64,000 nucleotides of DNA from Trochalopteron elliotii (GCA_024734555.1 JANPWX010000208.1:309483-373482); one strand, 5' to 3'. Counted from the stretch's first letter, positions 47,190 to 59,690 are shown. Translations and numbers: made by a program. The notes: generated by a model not told the origin, from the sequence alone.

Positions 47190-47392
47190 TCACAGAATCC
47201 AACAATGGTTTGAGTTGGAAGGAACCTTAATGTTCATTTCATTCCATCCCCTTCTGCCAGAGGATGAGCAGGGACACCTTCCACTACCAACCCAGGTTGC
47301 TCCAAGCCCTGTCCAACCTGGCCTTGGACACTTGCAGGGATCCAGGGGCAGCCACAGCTTCTCTGGGCAGCCTGTGCCAGGGCCTCACTGCT
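47190..47392 (-). mobile_element. CR1 LINE 3' end, about 200 bp
   Basis: Plus strand: 'cacagaatccaacaatggtt', 'gttgctccaagccctgtcca', 'ccaggggcagccacagcttc', 'cctgtgccagggcctcac'. It lies 490 bp from an oppositely oriented CR1. Confidence 0.92.
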
Positions 47393-47879
47393 ATGGCCTG
47401 GAATGGGTGCTGGAAAGGGACAGATCTGTCATGGTTGTCCTTTGTTTCCAACAGCCACAGTGTAGACGTGAGCTGTAGACAACACTCCCCATCCTCCTCT
47501 GATCCCACCTTAGCCCATCTCCATCACAGTCACCCATGAGCTAAGGTCTTGGAAACTTCTCCATCCCTCCAAACTCAGTCTGTGCTGATGTCAGGTGCTC
47601 AGCACTTAGGAACAAGGACCCATGCCCAAGGAAGGGTAGTTGGGTCAAGAAATCTTCTCATCATTCCTGCAGAGCAAGGTAGGAGCTTTCCCAGCCCTGG
47701 TGGGTCCATCCCAACGTGTCCATGGAGAGCAACACAAGGAAACAGCCTAAAATCCTGGGGAATCTCCACCCTTCCTAGTGACCCAGATTGAACAGGTGTG
47801 AAAAATCTTCTTCCTTTCCCTCAGTTTGAACCTCCTGCTGTGCAAACAGGCAGGGACAGAGATACCACAGGGACAAATC
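47393..47879. other. Unique spacer between inverted CR1 copies
   Basis: No feature recognised. Confidence 0.5.
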
Positions 47880-48080
47880 CTTCCCTGGGAGGGTGCTGAG
47901 GCTCTGGCACAGAGTGCCCAGAGAAGCTGTGGCTGCTCCATCTCTTGAAGTGTGCAAGGGCAGGTTGGACAGAGTTTGGAGCAACCTGGGAGAGTGGAAG
48001 ATGTCCCTGCCCATGGCAGGGGGTGGAATGAGATGGTCTTTAAGGTCCCTTCCAACCCAATCCAGTTCTGAGATTCTACA
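47880..48080 (+). mobile_element. CR1 LINE 3' end, about 200 bp
   Basis: Sense: 'ctggcacagagtgcccagag', 'gtccctgcccatggcagggg', 'tctttaaggtcccttccaac' and a degraded tail. Forms an inverted pair with 47190-47392. Confidence 0.92.
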
Positions 48081-49861
48081 AATGAAAAGGCATCCTTCTT
48101 CCTTGAAATGGCAGTCATACTTCAAATCTCAGGCACAAGGAAGTGCCAGGGAGATTTTTCCCAGCCTGGCCTAAAGTCTTGTCTCTTCTCACCCTTTCCT
48201 GTTCCCAGTTTCCTCAGTGACACTTCCCAGCAGCCAGATGTGGGTTTTCTCCAGCCCTGGGCTGCAGCTGGGAAAAGCAGCACTAGCCATGGCTTTGGGG
48301 CAGGGAATGGTTTAAGGGGGAGCACATGACAAAGTTGTGGCCTTTAAGAGAAAGAGGAGAAAAAAGGAAAAATCAGCCTTTTACCATAAAAACAAATAAA
48401 TAAAATTAGTCTTTCCAAACCCAAAGGAAGGTAGAATCCCTCCACTCTTCAAAGTGCAGTCTGGGAATGAAAAAGCACCACTGTGATGTCTCCATCCCAT
48501 GCTGGAGTGCCTGGCATTGGTGAGAGCAGGTGCTTCTCTGTCATCCAAGTCTGGAATAGCTGGATCAGACCAGGTACCTGCACATCCCAGTGGCGCCAGG
48601 CAGGGAAATGCCACGGGAGAAGGAAGGGCAAAGCCTCTGGCACTGAGCAAATGCATCAGCACTGGGGCCACAATGATGAAAATGAGCTTCTGAGCTGGAA
48701 ACTCACATCTCATTCTGTCTTCTTGTCCCTGAGCACCAGACAGGAGCCCGGGACTGTGGCTAAAGATACAGCAAGGCTCAAAATACAAACCTCCCCTCAC
48801 TCTCCTCAGCCTGCAGGGAGTTGGGAAGGGCTGTGCCCATCCCTGGGATCTGCCCTGGATGAAGGCTGAGATGGGGAGGTGCTGCACAGTGGGAGGGGTG
48901 CCTGCCTTCCTCTTGTACCCTTCCAGCTCCTTACACATGGATTAGTGTCCCAGGCTCCCTGCCAGGCCCATCCCAAGGGAAATGCAGGATTCAGCTCTGC
49001 TGAGCCTCCCAGGCCTGTAAGGTGCTGTCAGGATAGTAAATACCACGGCTAATTAACAGAAGAAGTGTTGGCTAATGAGCTCAAGGCACGTGCAGCCTCA
49101 AAACAGATCCAGATAATCAAGGCCCAAACATTAATGACCAGGTCCCAGTCTCCCATGTCATCCTGCATCACTGAATTTCCATGGCACCTCCTGGGAGGAG
49201 GTAGGCAGGACTTCTCCCCCCTGTCCTGCAAGAGAGGGGATCTAAGAGCAGCTCTCACCAGAAGAAGGGGACCAGCTCAGGGTTTTGCTCCTCTTTTCCT
49301 TTTTCCCCTATATTTTAATGAACAGTAATAACCCCCCTCTTTTTTTTTTTCTCTCTCTCTTTTTTTTTTTTTTTTTAACAATTTGAAACTATCTGACATA
49401 TGGGAAAAATAATGAATTCAGTTTTTTGCCTGCCTTCTCTGATCTGTCAGTCTGCACCCGGGAGCTGCACACAGGGGGAGGAGGAGGCAGGGGTGCTGGC
49501 CTACATTGGGGAGATAATGATGTTCCTGCTGATCCCCCTCCCAGGAGAAGGTTCAGGCATGTCCTGCAGCTGAGGAGAGCCAGGGTATGGCACAGCCTTT
49601 TCCTTCAGCTTTGCATTTCTCTTTGTGGGAGGGTGTTTGTAGCTACAGCAAAGAGAGATGTGCTTGGAGCATCTCTGCAATCTCGTGGGCTCTTCCCTCA
49701 TTCCCAGGGGCTCCACTGGATCCAGGTCTCTGCTGCCTCCAAAGGAGATTGACCCAGGGCTGTGCTCTTTAGTTTCAGCATCTGCCCCAAAAGCATCTCT
49801 AACCAATCCAGTGTAGGATTAGTGAGGATGCTGCAGCCTCTGCCGAGTCCCAGATTCATTT
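48081..49861. other. Unique intronic DNA with T/CT-rich tract
   Basis: 49335-49379 is almost entirely T and CT. Nothing gene-like. Confidence 0.5.
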
Positions 49862-50215
49862 GGAGAGTTCCAGAATCATTTTGGCTGGAAAAGACTCTCA
49901 GACCATCAAATCCAACCTGTGACCAATCCCCCCTTCTCAGCCCAGAGCACTGAGTGCCACGTCCAGTTGTTCCTTGAACACCTCCAGAGGTGGGGACTCC
50001 AACACCACCCTGGGCACCCCCTGCCAATGACTGACCACCCTTTACATGGAGAAATTCCTCCTGATGTCCAACCTGACCCTCCCCTCATGCAGTCTGAGGC
50101 TGATTCCTCTTGTCCTGTCTGTTCTCTGGGAGCAGAGCCAGACCTTCACCTGGTTCCACTCTCCTGTCAGGGAGTTGTCCCCCCTGAGCCTCCTTTTCTC
50201 ACAGAAGGTCCCATG
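49862..50215 (-). mobile_element. CR1 LINE fragment, divergent subfamily
   Basis: 'ccagaatcattttggctgga', 'gtgccacgtccagttgttcc', 'attcctcctgatgtccaacc', 'attcctcttgtcctgtctgt' and 'ccctgagcctccttttctca'. Same subfamily type as 8.8 and 56.8 kb. Confidence 0.87.
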
Positions 50216-50397
50216 TGGGACACCCAAACCTCAGCCCCTGATGTCCCTCCAAAGCAGGTGGGGGCTGGTTACAGGGCTTGGTGCAGGGCAGCCAGGCAGA
50301 GCAGGAGGTTTGCACAACAGCAGGGATGAAGGGATATTCCAGCTGGGAAAGTCTGGGATTCAGAACACCTGGTCTATCCGTGCCTCAGTTTCCCCCG
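50216..50397. other. Unique spacer, nothing seen
   Basis: Short unremarkable spacer between two CR1 copies. Confidence 0.5.
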
Positions 50398-50570
50398 TGC
50401 TCAGAGAAGCTGTGGCTGCCCCATCCCTGCAAGTGTCCAAGGCCAGGTTGGACAGGGCTTGGAGCAACCTGGGATAGTAGAAGGTGTCCCTGCCCATAGC
50501 AGAGGGTGGAACAAGAGGAGCTTTAAGGTCCCTTCCAGCTCAAACCATTCCACAATTCCATGATTTTATA
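50398..50570 (+). mobile_element. CR1 LINE 3' end
   Basis: Sense: 'tgctcagagaagctgtggct', 'aagtgtccaaggccaggttg', 'aaggtcccttccagctcaaa' and the tail 'ttccacaattccatga'. Confidence 0.92.
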
Positions 50571-52524
50571 CTCAGCTGCCTGTGCTGGTAAGGAGCATCC
50601 CCAACACAGGGATCCTGTGTGTGATAAGGGCTCTTATCAGTAAATTTTATTACATCTGTGGTAACAAGGCTGGGTGGGCAGGCAATTTTTCCTCCATTCC
50701 TCTCCCATCCCTGCTGATACACCTGGGAAGCTTTACCCTGACTTTCCACCATCCTGACAGGCAGAATTGGAACCATTAATCATGGTTGTCCTGGATCACA
50801 GACCCACCTCTCTCAGTTGTGGGCAACACTCCTCATGTTACGGGCAGCCAGAGCAGACACAGCAAAGCAAAACAGCTCCCTCTGAATCCCCCCACCCTGA
50901 GTGAGGGCTTGGCAGTAGCTGCTGACAGGATCCATCCAAAAACACTGCCTTTGTGGGGAGAACTGAACGAGGACCTGACAAGTGCAATCTATTCTTTGGC
51001 ATTGTGTTGCCCTTTCAGCTGGGAGAGAAAATTTTAAGTTTTTCACTCTTTGCAGAGTGAACATTCCAAATAAACAATCCATACCTGGCCAGCTACCTGC
51101 CTGCACAGCATCTGGCTCTTTGTTAAAGTGTGGAAGGGAGCTGCCAGAACTTCTTTCTCCTCTCATAGAAGGCTTTTCAGTAGAATACAAACCCTCCCTC
51201 ATCCCATGACAGATCTGCTTGTGTGCACTCCAAAATGGATCCTGCCCAGAGCCAGCTCTCACAAAGGATTTCAGAACTTTGACATTTGGTTTAATTCCAA
51301 TCCATTGTGAAAAATGAATATTTAAAACACTCTCTAGCCAAGAATCTGGGAGCAAACCCCTCCTCAGCATGAAAAAGCAGAGTATCCCAGTGATATTCCT
51401 CGAAATGACCTGGAGAGGGCTTAGATGGAGGCGAATCAGCTCCTCCAGGGCACTGAGTGGGAAAGCAGAGCTGAGATTTGCTGCAGTGGGATGAAACCAT
51501 CTCTAGGAATCATTTCTGAATGGTATGGATCTGCATTCTTCACCAAGACACTGTTCCACTGGAGAAATCCATCCTGCTGACCCTAGAAATGTGGAACATG
51601 TGAGACTTCCAGCGGCTGGATGAAAAAAAGAGACAAATCATTAGCAGAAAATAGGGAAAAAAAAAAAGGGAGGAATTTTAGGAAATATGAGTGGCTTGTT
51701 TCTCATGAACTCCTTAATGTGAGGGTCCATGAATGAGGCTCAGCTGCAGAGACAGGAGGGAAACAGGGATACAGGTGTCTGCTTGGGATGGAGGGGAGGC
51801 AGCACTCCTGGCAGCTGCCCAGGCCCCTCCCGCTCGCACACACACACTGAAGTGCCACAAGACAAATAGGGCCCAGAGCGAGATGCACTATTTAAACTTT
51901 CATCACTATTTTTCTCCCTGGCTCGCCTTGTTTCTTTTGATTTATTTTTTAGTGTGTTTTCCCCAGGCTGTGCTGTTCTCCTGCATCTCTTTCCTCTCCT
52001 TCCTCTCCCGGCAGCAGCCGGCGCCGTCCGGGGGCACCAGGGGCTGCCCAGCATTTTTCAGGCTGTCCAGGCTCAGCTCCCATGGGAAGGCAGGAGGAAT
52101 GAGGAAGCAGAGCAGCATCAGGCTGGGGAAGATGTGGCCAGGACACAGCAGGGACAACAGGGGATCTGTAGACACGACATCCTCCTTTTCCCATCCATCC
52201 CTGACCAAACAAGGACTAGGGGACAGCACGGAGCAAGAATCCCATCCCACTGCCACCCGTCCCAGGGCTTGGCCTGGGATTGATGCAGGAAGGGTGCCAG
52301 TCATGCAGGCATCCCACAGAGCACCAGCCTTCCGTGCCATGACAATCTCAGCAGGGCCAGGGGCTGGCAGCACACAGAGGGGGCTGGATGCTTGGAAATA
52401 ATGCCAGAGCTCATCCCAGAGCCAGTGTGGCCTCTGTAAATTGACCGTGGATGACACAGGCTGGGTTGTTTTCAGCCTGTCTCATGTAGGGAAGGTGCAG
52501 ACAAGCTCCAGGGATTGTTTTGCA
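50571..52524. other. Unique intronic DNA, no feature recognised
   Basis: An A-rich run at 51654-51667. 52005-52035 has a small CpG cluster, too short to interpret. The 200-codon frame at 51.7-52.4 kb has no domain signature. Confidence 0.5.
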
Positions 52525-53115
52525 GAATCACAGAATCATGGAATGGTTTAGCTTGGAAGGGATCTTAAAGCTCATCTCGTTCCACCCCCTGCCATGGGCA
52601 GGGACACCTTCCCCTGTCCCAGGCTGCTCCAAGCCCCAATGTCCAGCCTGGCCTTGGACACTCCCAGGGATCCAGGGGCAGCCACAGCTTCTCTGGGCAC
52701 CCTGTGCCAGGGCCTGCCCCCTGCCCCAGGAAACAATTCCCTCCCAATCTCCCATCCAGCCCTGCCCTCTGGCAGTGGGAAGCCATTCCCTGTGTCCTGT
52801 CCCTCCATCCCTTGTCCCCAGTCCCTCTCCAGCTCTCCTGGAGCCCCTTTAGGCCCTGGCAGGGGCTCTGAGCTCTCCCTGGAGCCTTCTCCTCTCCAGG
52901 GGAGCACCCCCAGCTCTCCCAGCCTGGCTCCAGAACAGAGAGGCTCCAGCCCTGGAGCATTTCCATGGACTCTGTCCAGCAGGTCCATGCCCTTCCTGTG
53001 CTGAGGACTCCAGAGCAGGACTCAGCTCTGCAGATGGGGTCTCACAAGGGCAGAGCAGAAGGGCAGAATCCCCTCCCTCATCCTGCTGCCCAGGCTGTTG
53101 GGAATGAGCCCAGGG
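52525..53115 (-). mobile_element. CR1 LINE 3' fragment, about 590 bp, longest in the window
   Basis: From the tail complement 'cacagaatcatggaatggtt' through 'gctccaagccccaatgtcca', 'ctcccaatctcccatccagc', 'gcaggggctctgagctctcc' and 'tccatggactctgtccagca' to 'gggtctcacaagggcagagc'. Little diverged, so comparatively young. Confidence 0.95.
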
Positions 53116-54390
53116 TGTGAAGGATAAGAAGAGTGGAGCCTCCTCCTGCTGAGCAGCTGCAGACAGGAATGGTCTCCAGGTTTCAGATGTAGGATGCAAA
53201 GGAAGATCTGATCAGTCTTGGAGGGGGAATATTACACACTGCAGTCAGGAAGGGCTCCAAGCCCTGTGCTGACCCCATTTAAACTCAGACCACTCGCTCT
53301 GTGTTGCTCACTTTTCCTTACCTGCCAAAACAAAAGGATTGAAATCCTAATTGCATCAGGAAGGGGAGAGGTAGAACAGATGCACATCAAGACAGTGGAG
53401 GGGAGGATGCAATTGGCATCCAGGGCTAGGTTTCCTCCAGATTTTAGGTCACCAAGCCCCATAGTCCTGCCCTAAGCCCCCACTTGGTGCTGCCCTGAGG
53501 AGCCCAGCCCATGACAATGCTCAGACAGCAAAATCCCTGCCTTTCAAGTGTTGGACAAAACCTAAGAGTCTGTTTATATCCTTCCTAGCTCTGAAGAACT
53601 GCTGGAAATCTGAATCCTAAATGTGTAAAGGCCTGATAAATGGAAAGCTAAACACTCCTGGAGCTGTAAGCTGCTCTGCAGTGGTTTAGGCCCTCACAAT
53701 TCACAGCCTTCAGGGTTGATAATACAGCAAGACCCTGAGCAGTCTGCTGGAAAACTCTGCCAGAAACACAATCCCTGTAAGGGGATTCTCTTATCCAGTG
53801 TAGCAAGCTTCATCCTAAAAGCAGTTTTGTGTTCTAACCCTTTTCCTCCCCTTGGAAAGCTTTCCTAGACACTTGATGAAACAGAGCACCTTCCTTCTCC
53901 CCCAGCATCCAAATTTTCCTGCTTTTTCCTTTGTCTTCTCCCAGCCTTCTCCTGGTTCTTTCACTGTAACTCATCCCAGTGAAGCCTCCCAGCCTTCATT
54001 TTGCCAATTAAACGAGCCAGCCTCTGCTGATTTTGCCTGGTAGGGGGGCTGCTCTTTTCCTTTGATCAGCTCCAGGGAGTTCAGCATCCATGACTGTGGC
54101 CAAAAGCCCCCAGAATCTCAAAAGCATCGTGCAGAGCAACACCACTATAGCTCCAAAACGCCCCCAAGGCTGGTGGGGAAAGCAGACACTGTCTGGGAAG
54201 AGGAAGCAGCTCCCTGCAGTTCTCAAGCAGAGAAGAGGATGCTCTGATCCCAAATGATGCACAGAAATGACACCACAGCCAATTAACTCTTCATTCTGCT
54301 GAATATCATCAGCAAGAGCTTACTGCCAAAGTCACATCCCCAAAATCTTGATACATTGACCACCTTTTGGACCAGGACAGGATGATAGAT
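53116..54390. other. Unique intronic DNA, no feature recognised
   Basis: Chance frames only. Confidence 0.5.
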
Positions 54391-54454
54391 ACACAGAATA
54401 TGTGGGGGGTTGGAAGGCCACCTAGTCCAACCCCCCTGCTACGGGCAGAGACAC
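54391..54454 (-). mobile_element. CR1 LINE 3' end, truncated
   Basis: 'acacagaatatgtggggggt', 'ggccacctagtccaaccccc' and 'ctacgggcagagacac', then CR1 similarity stops abruptly where LTR-like sequence begins. Confidence 0.8.
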
Positions 54455-55029
54455 TGTTAGAAATATATATTATAAAGTTGGCTTTTTGCAAGATGTGTGC
54501 TATATGATTAATAACACTGTAGTAAGGATATAAGTTTTTATTTCTGCTATTAGTAAAGAAAACTAGGCATAGTGGTAGTAGTTGATATATTGTGCTTAAA
54601 CTGTCTGTTTGACCAAAATAACATCCAGTGAACAGGGAAAGAAGACCCTGCTATTGATACACCAACTATCAGCATCTCCCATCCATTCTAAGAATCCCAA
54701 AACTACCAAATTTTCCACCCTGTGCTGTGCTAAACTACTGTTTTCACATCTTTGTGACTTGTAATTCTTCTCTCAATGTTAGAACCTTTTCCCATGGACT
54801 GAAATCAAAGCCTGTGTCTTCCTGGGCTCTGTGCCAGGCAACCCCCCCTGGACAGACCCCCCTGTCCAGGATTCAAACCCTCTTTCTCGGGTCCCAGGCC
54901 TCTCTGCCGAGGTCTGTGACCTTCCAGGGCAACCAAAGGAATGCCCTGGACTCCAACAAGGCCCAGCAACTCTTCTGTGCTGCCTCATAAGCCTGACTTG
55001 TCTACAAGAGCTGAACATGCTTCCCTGAC
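54455..55029. mobile_element. Probable solo LTR interrupting a CR1
   Basis: Starts TGTTAGAAATATATATTATA directly at the CR1 break and could end ...CCCTGACA near 55029 (TG...CA). No matching 5-bp target duplication was found with that end, so the right boundary is uncertain. AT-rich first half and GC-rich second half are typical of a bird ERV LTR. No retroviral gene is present. Confidence 0.45.
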
Positions 55030-55289
55030 AAGCTGCAAGGCCGTGTCTGAATGCACAAACACTTCACCACAGCAGAGCCAAGCTCCCACATCCACCCTTG
55101 CTGCACAGAGGCTCATCTGAGGCAGCTGAATCCCACTGGGCTGGCTCCCCAGGGCTTCCCTCACTGCAGAGACAAAATACAGGAGCAAAGGTACCTGTGT
55201 TCAGCTTGGCTTTTTCATCTCCACAGGGCCTCGTGTTCTCACTGCCAGGCAGCTGTCCCCACTGGGGAGGCTGGGGATGCTCTTGATTC
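55030..55289. other. Unique intronic DNA, nothing seen
   Basis: Spacer between the probable LTR and the next CR1. Confidence 0.5.
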
Positions 55290-55656
55290 ATCACAGAATC
55301 ACAGAATAGGTTTGGAAGGGACCCTAAAGCCCATCCAGTGCCACCCCTGCCATGGGCAGGGATTCCTTCCACTATCCCAGGCTCCAAGCCCCATCCAACC
55401 TGGCCTGGGACACTCCCAGGGATCCAGGGGCAGCCACAGCTTCTCTGGGCACCCAGTGCCAGGGCCTCACCCTGACAGGGAAGAATTTCTTCACAATATC
55501 CCATCCATCCCTGCCCTCTGGCAGTGGGAAGCCATTCCTCCTTGTCCTGTCCCCCTTGTCCCCAGTCCCTCTCCAGCTCTTCTGGAGCCCCTTTAGGCCC
55601 TGGAAGCAGCTCTCAGGTCCCCCCAGAGCCTTCTCCTCTCCAGGCTGAACATGCCC
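55290..55656 (-). mobile_element. CR1 LINE 3' fragment, about 365 bp
   Basis: 'cacagaatcacagaataggt', 'ccaagccccatccaacctgg', 'gccacagcttctctgggcac', 'ttcacaatatcccatccatc', 'agccttctcctctccaggct'. Full tail present. Confidence 0.95.
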
Positions 55657-56819
55657 AAATGATTTACACTTTTTCTCTCAGCTTTGGGGCCAGGAAGCAC
55701 GTTCCAGTGGTTCCTGGAACATTGTGATCACCAGGAGCATCCTCTGGTCACTGTTATTTGTTTAACTCCCACATGAGCTGGGCCCAGAGCCCCAAGTGCC
55801 ACAGACCCCCTGGGGAAGGGGAGCCATGAAGATGAGTAGTGCCTCAGCAAGGCCTTATCCAAGGGGACTCTTGTGCTGAGTCTAACACCAGCTGAGAGCA
55901 TTCTTTGCAGACATTTGGCTCAGGGCAACCCTCAGGGGCTGCTCAGTGTCTGCCTCTCCAGCCCAGCAGCTGGGGGACCCTTGCCCACCAGCAGGTGTTG
56001 GGGTTGAATCACTTAACACTGAAGAAGAGGTTGGCCCCAAGAAGAAGAGGTTGGTTACACAAACCCAGCAGCAGTCAGGTACCAGCCACAACAACACAGG
56101 AAAACAGCCTTAATCAGGGAAAATGTGCTGGTGGCTGCAGGGCTTTTTGCTTCCTCCACTTTCAGGACCTGGCTGCTGGAGGATCCCATTACCTCAGTAA
56201 ATACTGCTAATGACTGAGGCTCTGTTTGCTTAGCACATCCTTGTCCAGCTGCCAGGAGCATTTAAAGACATCCATGTCATTCCTGACTCAAAGGCAGCGT
56301 TAGCCTGGGGTCTCATAGTCTGGGGTCTCAGCCCAGCACTGAACACTTCTGTGGGGGTCGCTAATTAATCACAGTGTGCAGGGTGATTAACAACTAATTT
56401 TAAAAGCTGAAGAATGCACCAAGAGCACCATCATTTAGTTGTGTTTCTTTATGATGATGTGCTGTAAGTGCACTTTTCCAAAGGGCAGGGAGCAGAGACC
56501 CCAGGCTGTCCCCTCTCAGCCAGGCAGCCCAGAGAGAGAATGGATTGGAGAATGGATTTAAGCCTGTCCAAGAGTGGTTTAAAAATATTCAGCAATTCCT
56601 GTATTTTGACAGAAAATGAGGGGTTTGGCAGGGAGAAGCTTGTTCAGCATTTCTTTGGAAAGTTTTGTCTGCAGTGAAGAGAGGGACAAGTGTCCAGCTG
56701 AGGTCTTGAGGGCAATGTGGGGAACAGGAGACCTGCTGGGGTGATCCCCAGAAGGTCTCACTGTCATGTTTATTTGGGGATAATTTATGAGGACTCCCAC
56801 CCCATAAAAAGCTACATGT
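55657..56819. other. Unique intronic DNA, no feature recognised
   Basis: A direct doubling of 'gaagaagaggttggcccca'-type words occurs at 56021-56055. 56340-56470 is AT-rich. Confidence 0.5.
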
Positions 56820-57065
56820 CATAGACTGATGGAATCATTCAGGTTGGAAAAGCCCTGTAAGCCCCTCGAGTCCAACCATCCCCCCAGCACTGCCACCATG
56901 TTCATCACTAACCACGTCCCCAAGTGCCACATCCAGGGATGGGGACTCCACCACTGCCTTGGGCAGCCTGTTCCCACCTGACCACCCTTTCAGTGAAGAA
57001 CTTTTCCCTAATATCCCAACTACACCTCCCCTGGTGCCCCTTGAGGCCCTTTCCATCCAGCTTTC
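56820..57065 (-). mobile_element. CR1 LINE fragment, divergent subfamily
   Basis: 'catagactgatggaatcatt', 'gcccctcgagtccaaccatc', 'gtccccaagtgccacatcca' and 'cctaatatcccaactacacc'. About 245 bp. Confidence 0.9.
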
Positions 57066-58235
57066 TGTTCCTGTGGGCTTGAGCTATCCTGGATCCCTTC
57101 TCCATCATTTTAATCTTCCTGGCCATGTGTGGGTTAACTCCATTTGCTTTGCTGTCAGGAATAACCCCCCTGCAACCCCAAACAACTCTTCCTATTTATA
57201 TCCCTGGTTTAATCACGAGGGCCAGCGCTTCCATAGCTACATGATTAAAAATTAGGAGACCAGATTCTGTAGTGGTGCCTCATAATAACAACCAATCCTG
57301 GGAGCAGAGTGGATGAAAAATGGATCATGGCTCCATGCTACAGCTTTTTGCTTTCCCTCCTTTCTTCTTCTCCCCTTTTCATCTTTTCATTCTTCCCTCC
57401 TCCTCCTCCTCCTCCTCTTTCTCCTCTCCCAGGCTGGAGTTGGGGTGGGGAAGGAATAAATCCATCCTTCATATTGGAAAAGTTAGAGAGACATCACTGA
57501 TTCCTCTTCATCAGACTCTCCACCCCAAGCAAATTCCCTGTTAGGGAGCCTGGAGACATCAATAATTCACGGCTACCTGGAGGACTGGGTGATGAAAACC
57601 AGTTACTTGGGAAGAGGGAGCCAGAACCCATCCTCTCCTCATTGCCACAAGCAGCTCCTCAAGGCTGGCTGCTGATCCCATAGGGACAAACAGGAGCAAA
57701 ACTGTAAAAAAATGAGGATTTCTGGCACAGGTCAGACAAGTGATTCCATGTTTGTTTGCATTATGTTGTCCCCTGTCCCATAATATCCCCTAATGGACAC
57801 TCTAGATTGCTTTGCAGGGGAGACATTGCTGCAGGAGTACCAGGGAAAAAAGGCAGGAATGTCAAACATCCCACCATAAAAGTTCCTTTATTAAATTCCA
57901 AGATGGTCTTCAGAGAAAGATTTGTGGGTTGGTTTATTCCCCATTCTACAAGATGAATTTTCAATACTTTTTACAAGCAGAGGTCAAATTCAATTAATGG
58001 ATTCAGTGAGGTGAAAAAAACTATTGAAAAATGCCAGATCTGGTTTTAAAGAGCATAAACTCATCCAATGAAATAAAATAAATAATTTTTTTAAAATTAA
58101 AATTAAAACTTCCTTTTATAGCTAAATAACAGCAGAATGGAGCAGAATTGTTCCCACTTCCACATCCCAGTGACAGGCATTCCCACTAACCCGAACTGCA
58201 GATTTGCACTTTCTTTTTCCACTCTTTTAGCCTGG
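57066..58235. other. Unique intronic DNA with pyrimidine tract
   Basis: 57350-57435 is almost pure pyrimidine, with a (TCC)n core. 57960-58130 is AT-rich. No exon candidate. Confidence 0.5.
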
Positions 58236-58263
58236 AAAAAAAAAAAAAAGAAAAAGAAAAAGA

Positions 58264-58295
<32 letters not shown>

Positions 58296-58308
58296 GAAGG
58301 AAAAAAAG
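58236..58308. repeat. A-rich (AAAAAG)n simple repeat
   Basis: 73 nt of A with regularly spaced G (units of AAAAAG). Open frames rich in lysine or phenylalanine across it are artefacts. Confidence 0.95.
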
Positions 58309-59539
58309 GTACATTTTGGATCCGTGTAGAAAAGCTTTTCTCCCCGGTCCTTGGGTTCCACCCACTGAGCTGAAAAATCCCATTACTGCCGGCGCTTGGC
58401 AGGCGGTGTGCGCGGCGGGCTGTGCCCGAGGCACATCTGCCTCGCCTGCAAATCCCACCCTGGGGCAGCCTGCCACCTCTGGATTCTCAGGGAACATAAT
58501 CCCTGCCCAATTCCCCACCCCAGCCCGGCTGGAGGAGCCAGTGGGGAGTTTTTAAATCCTCCTCAGCCAACCACAACATGGGGACAGTTTGGGTGTGGAG
58601 ATGAGCTCGGGGATTTTGGAGGGGGTTTAGGCCAACTTTGAGGGGGAACAGCACCAACCTGTCGCCCTGAATTTTCCTGCTTTCCAGTGTTTGCAGTTTG
58701 TAGTGGAGATTCTCATGCAGCTTCATGTAAACTATGTAGATATTTAGAATTTATCTATTTTGTTTACATATTTCTCCTCGCAGAGGAGAAACGTGATTGA
58801 TGGTGATGTTCACCAATGAGGTCAAGAAGGTGGCAATTTGTTTAGCCAATCTTTTGCCTTCTGGCCAAGATGTATAAAAGATGGAGTCAGAAAATTAAAA
58901 TAGAAGCTTTTCCTGCCTGACCTTCTGTGTCTGCCTCGTCCTTCGTGTGCCTGAAATTGCCACAGCAACCAGCTCCACTTTGGCAGAAAACTGTTGGATT
59001 TCACCCAACATCTCCTCTGAAGGATGATGAGGGTAGGAGGGTTCTGCCACCCTCTTCTGAGCAGGGTGTGAAGCAGCAATTTCCCCTTTCTTGAGAATGC
59101 CTTTCATGTGTCCTTCCCATTCCTGCTGGCCTCCCACCCCCAGATGGGCCCCAGGAGCCCCAGACAGGCCATGGATGGATGGGCAGCACATCTGTCTGTA
59201 GCAGGAACAGCATTTGGCTTCCCAAGGGTTGTGGTTGGGAAGAGCTCAATGCCTTTGGGTAGTGGTTTGGGCTGGAAGGGCTCTCAGTGAGTGAGTTGCC
59301 AGCAGCTTTCATCAACAAGGAGGTTCCCTGCTGTTTCCCTGGGATAATGTGAGGCAGCCATGGGATTGGGGATGCTGTTAAAGAGCCAGGGAGAGGGAGG
59401 GCCAAACTCAGGTCTCTCACAGAGCAGAAATAAAAGTGCATTTGTCTTAACTAGTCAGGAACATTTTATCTCTTGATGAAACATCCACCAATGGTCAGTA
59501 AGGCCAAACTTTTCATGGTTCCCCTTTGGGACAGGCTGG
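58309..59539. other. Unique intronic DNA; small CpG cluster
   Basis: 58385-58445 has about ten CpGs (gccggcgcttgg, gtgcgcggcgggctg) in otherwise CpG-poor DNA. 58720-58900 is AT-rich. No gene signal. Confidence 0.45.
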
Positions 59540-59690
59540 AGTCCTCATCCCTGGGGGGATTTAAAAGCCAAATGTGGATGTGGCACTTGGGGACACAGTT
59601 TAGTGGTGGGCTTGGCAGTGATGGGGGAATGGTGGGACTTGATCTTAAAGGTCTTTTCCAACCTAGATAATGCTCTGATTCCATGAGGAG
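59540..59690 (+). mobile_element. CR1-type 3' end, third subfamily
   Basis: 'gatgtggcacttggggacac', 'gtggtgggcttggcagtgat', 'tcttaaaggtcttttccaac' and 'ctagataatgctctgattcc'. Sense orientation. Its wording resembles that of the copy at 63.6 kb. Confidence 0.88.

Noticed and set aside
51733..52401. 222-codon plus-strand frame
   Set aside because: Low-complexity composition shifts along its length, overlapping frames on the other strand are equally long, and there is no similarity to known domains.
58137..58518. Lysine-rich and phenylalanine-rich frames
   Set aside because: They come from the AAAAAG simple repeat.
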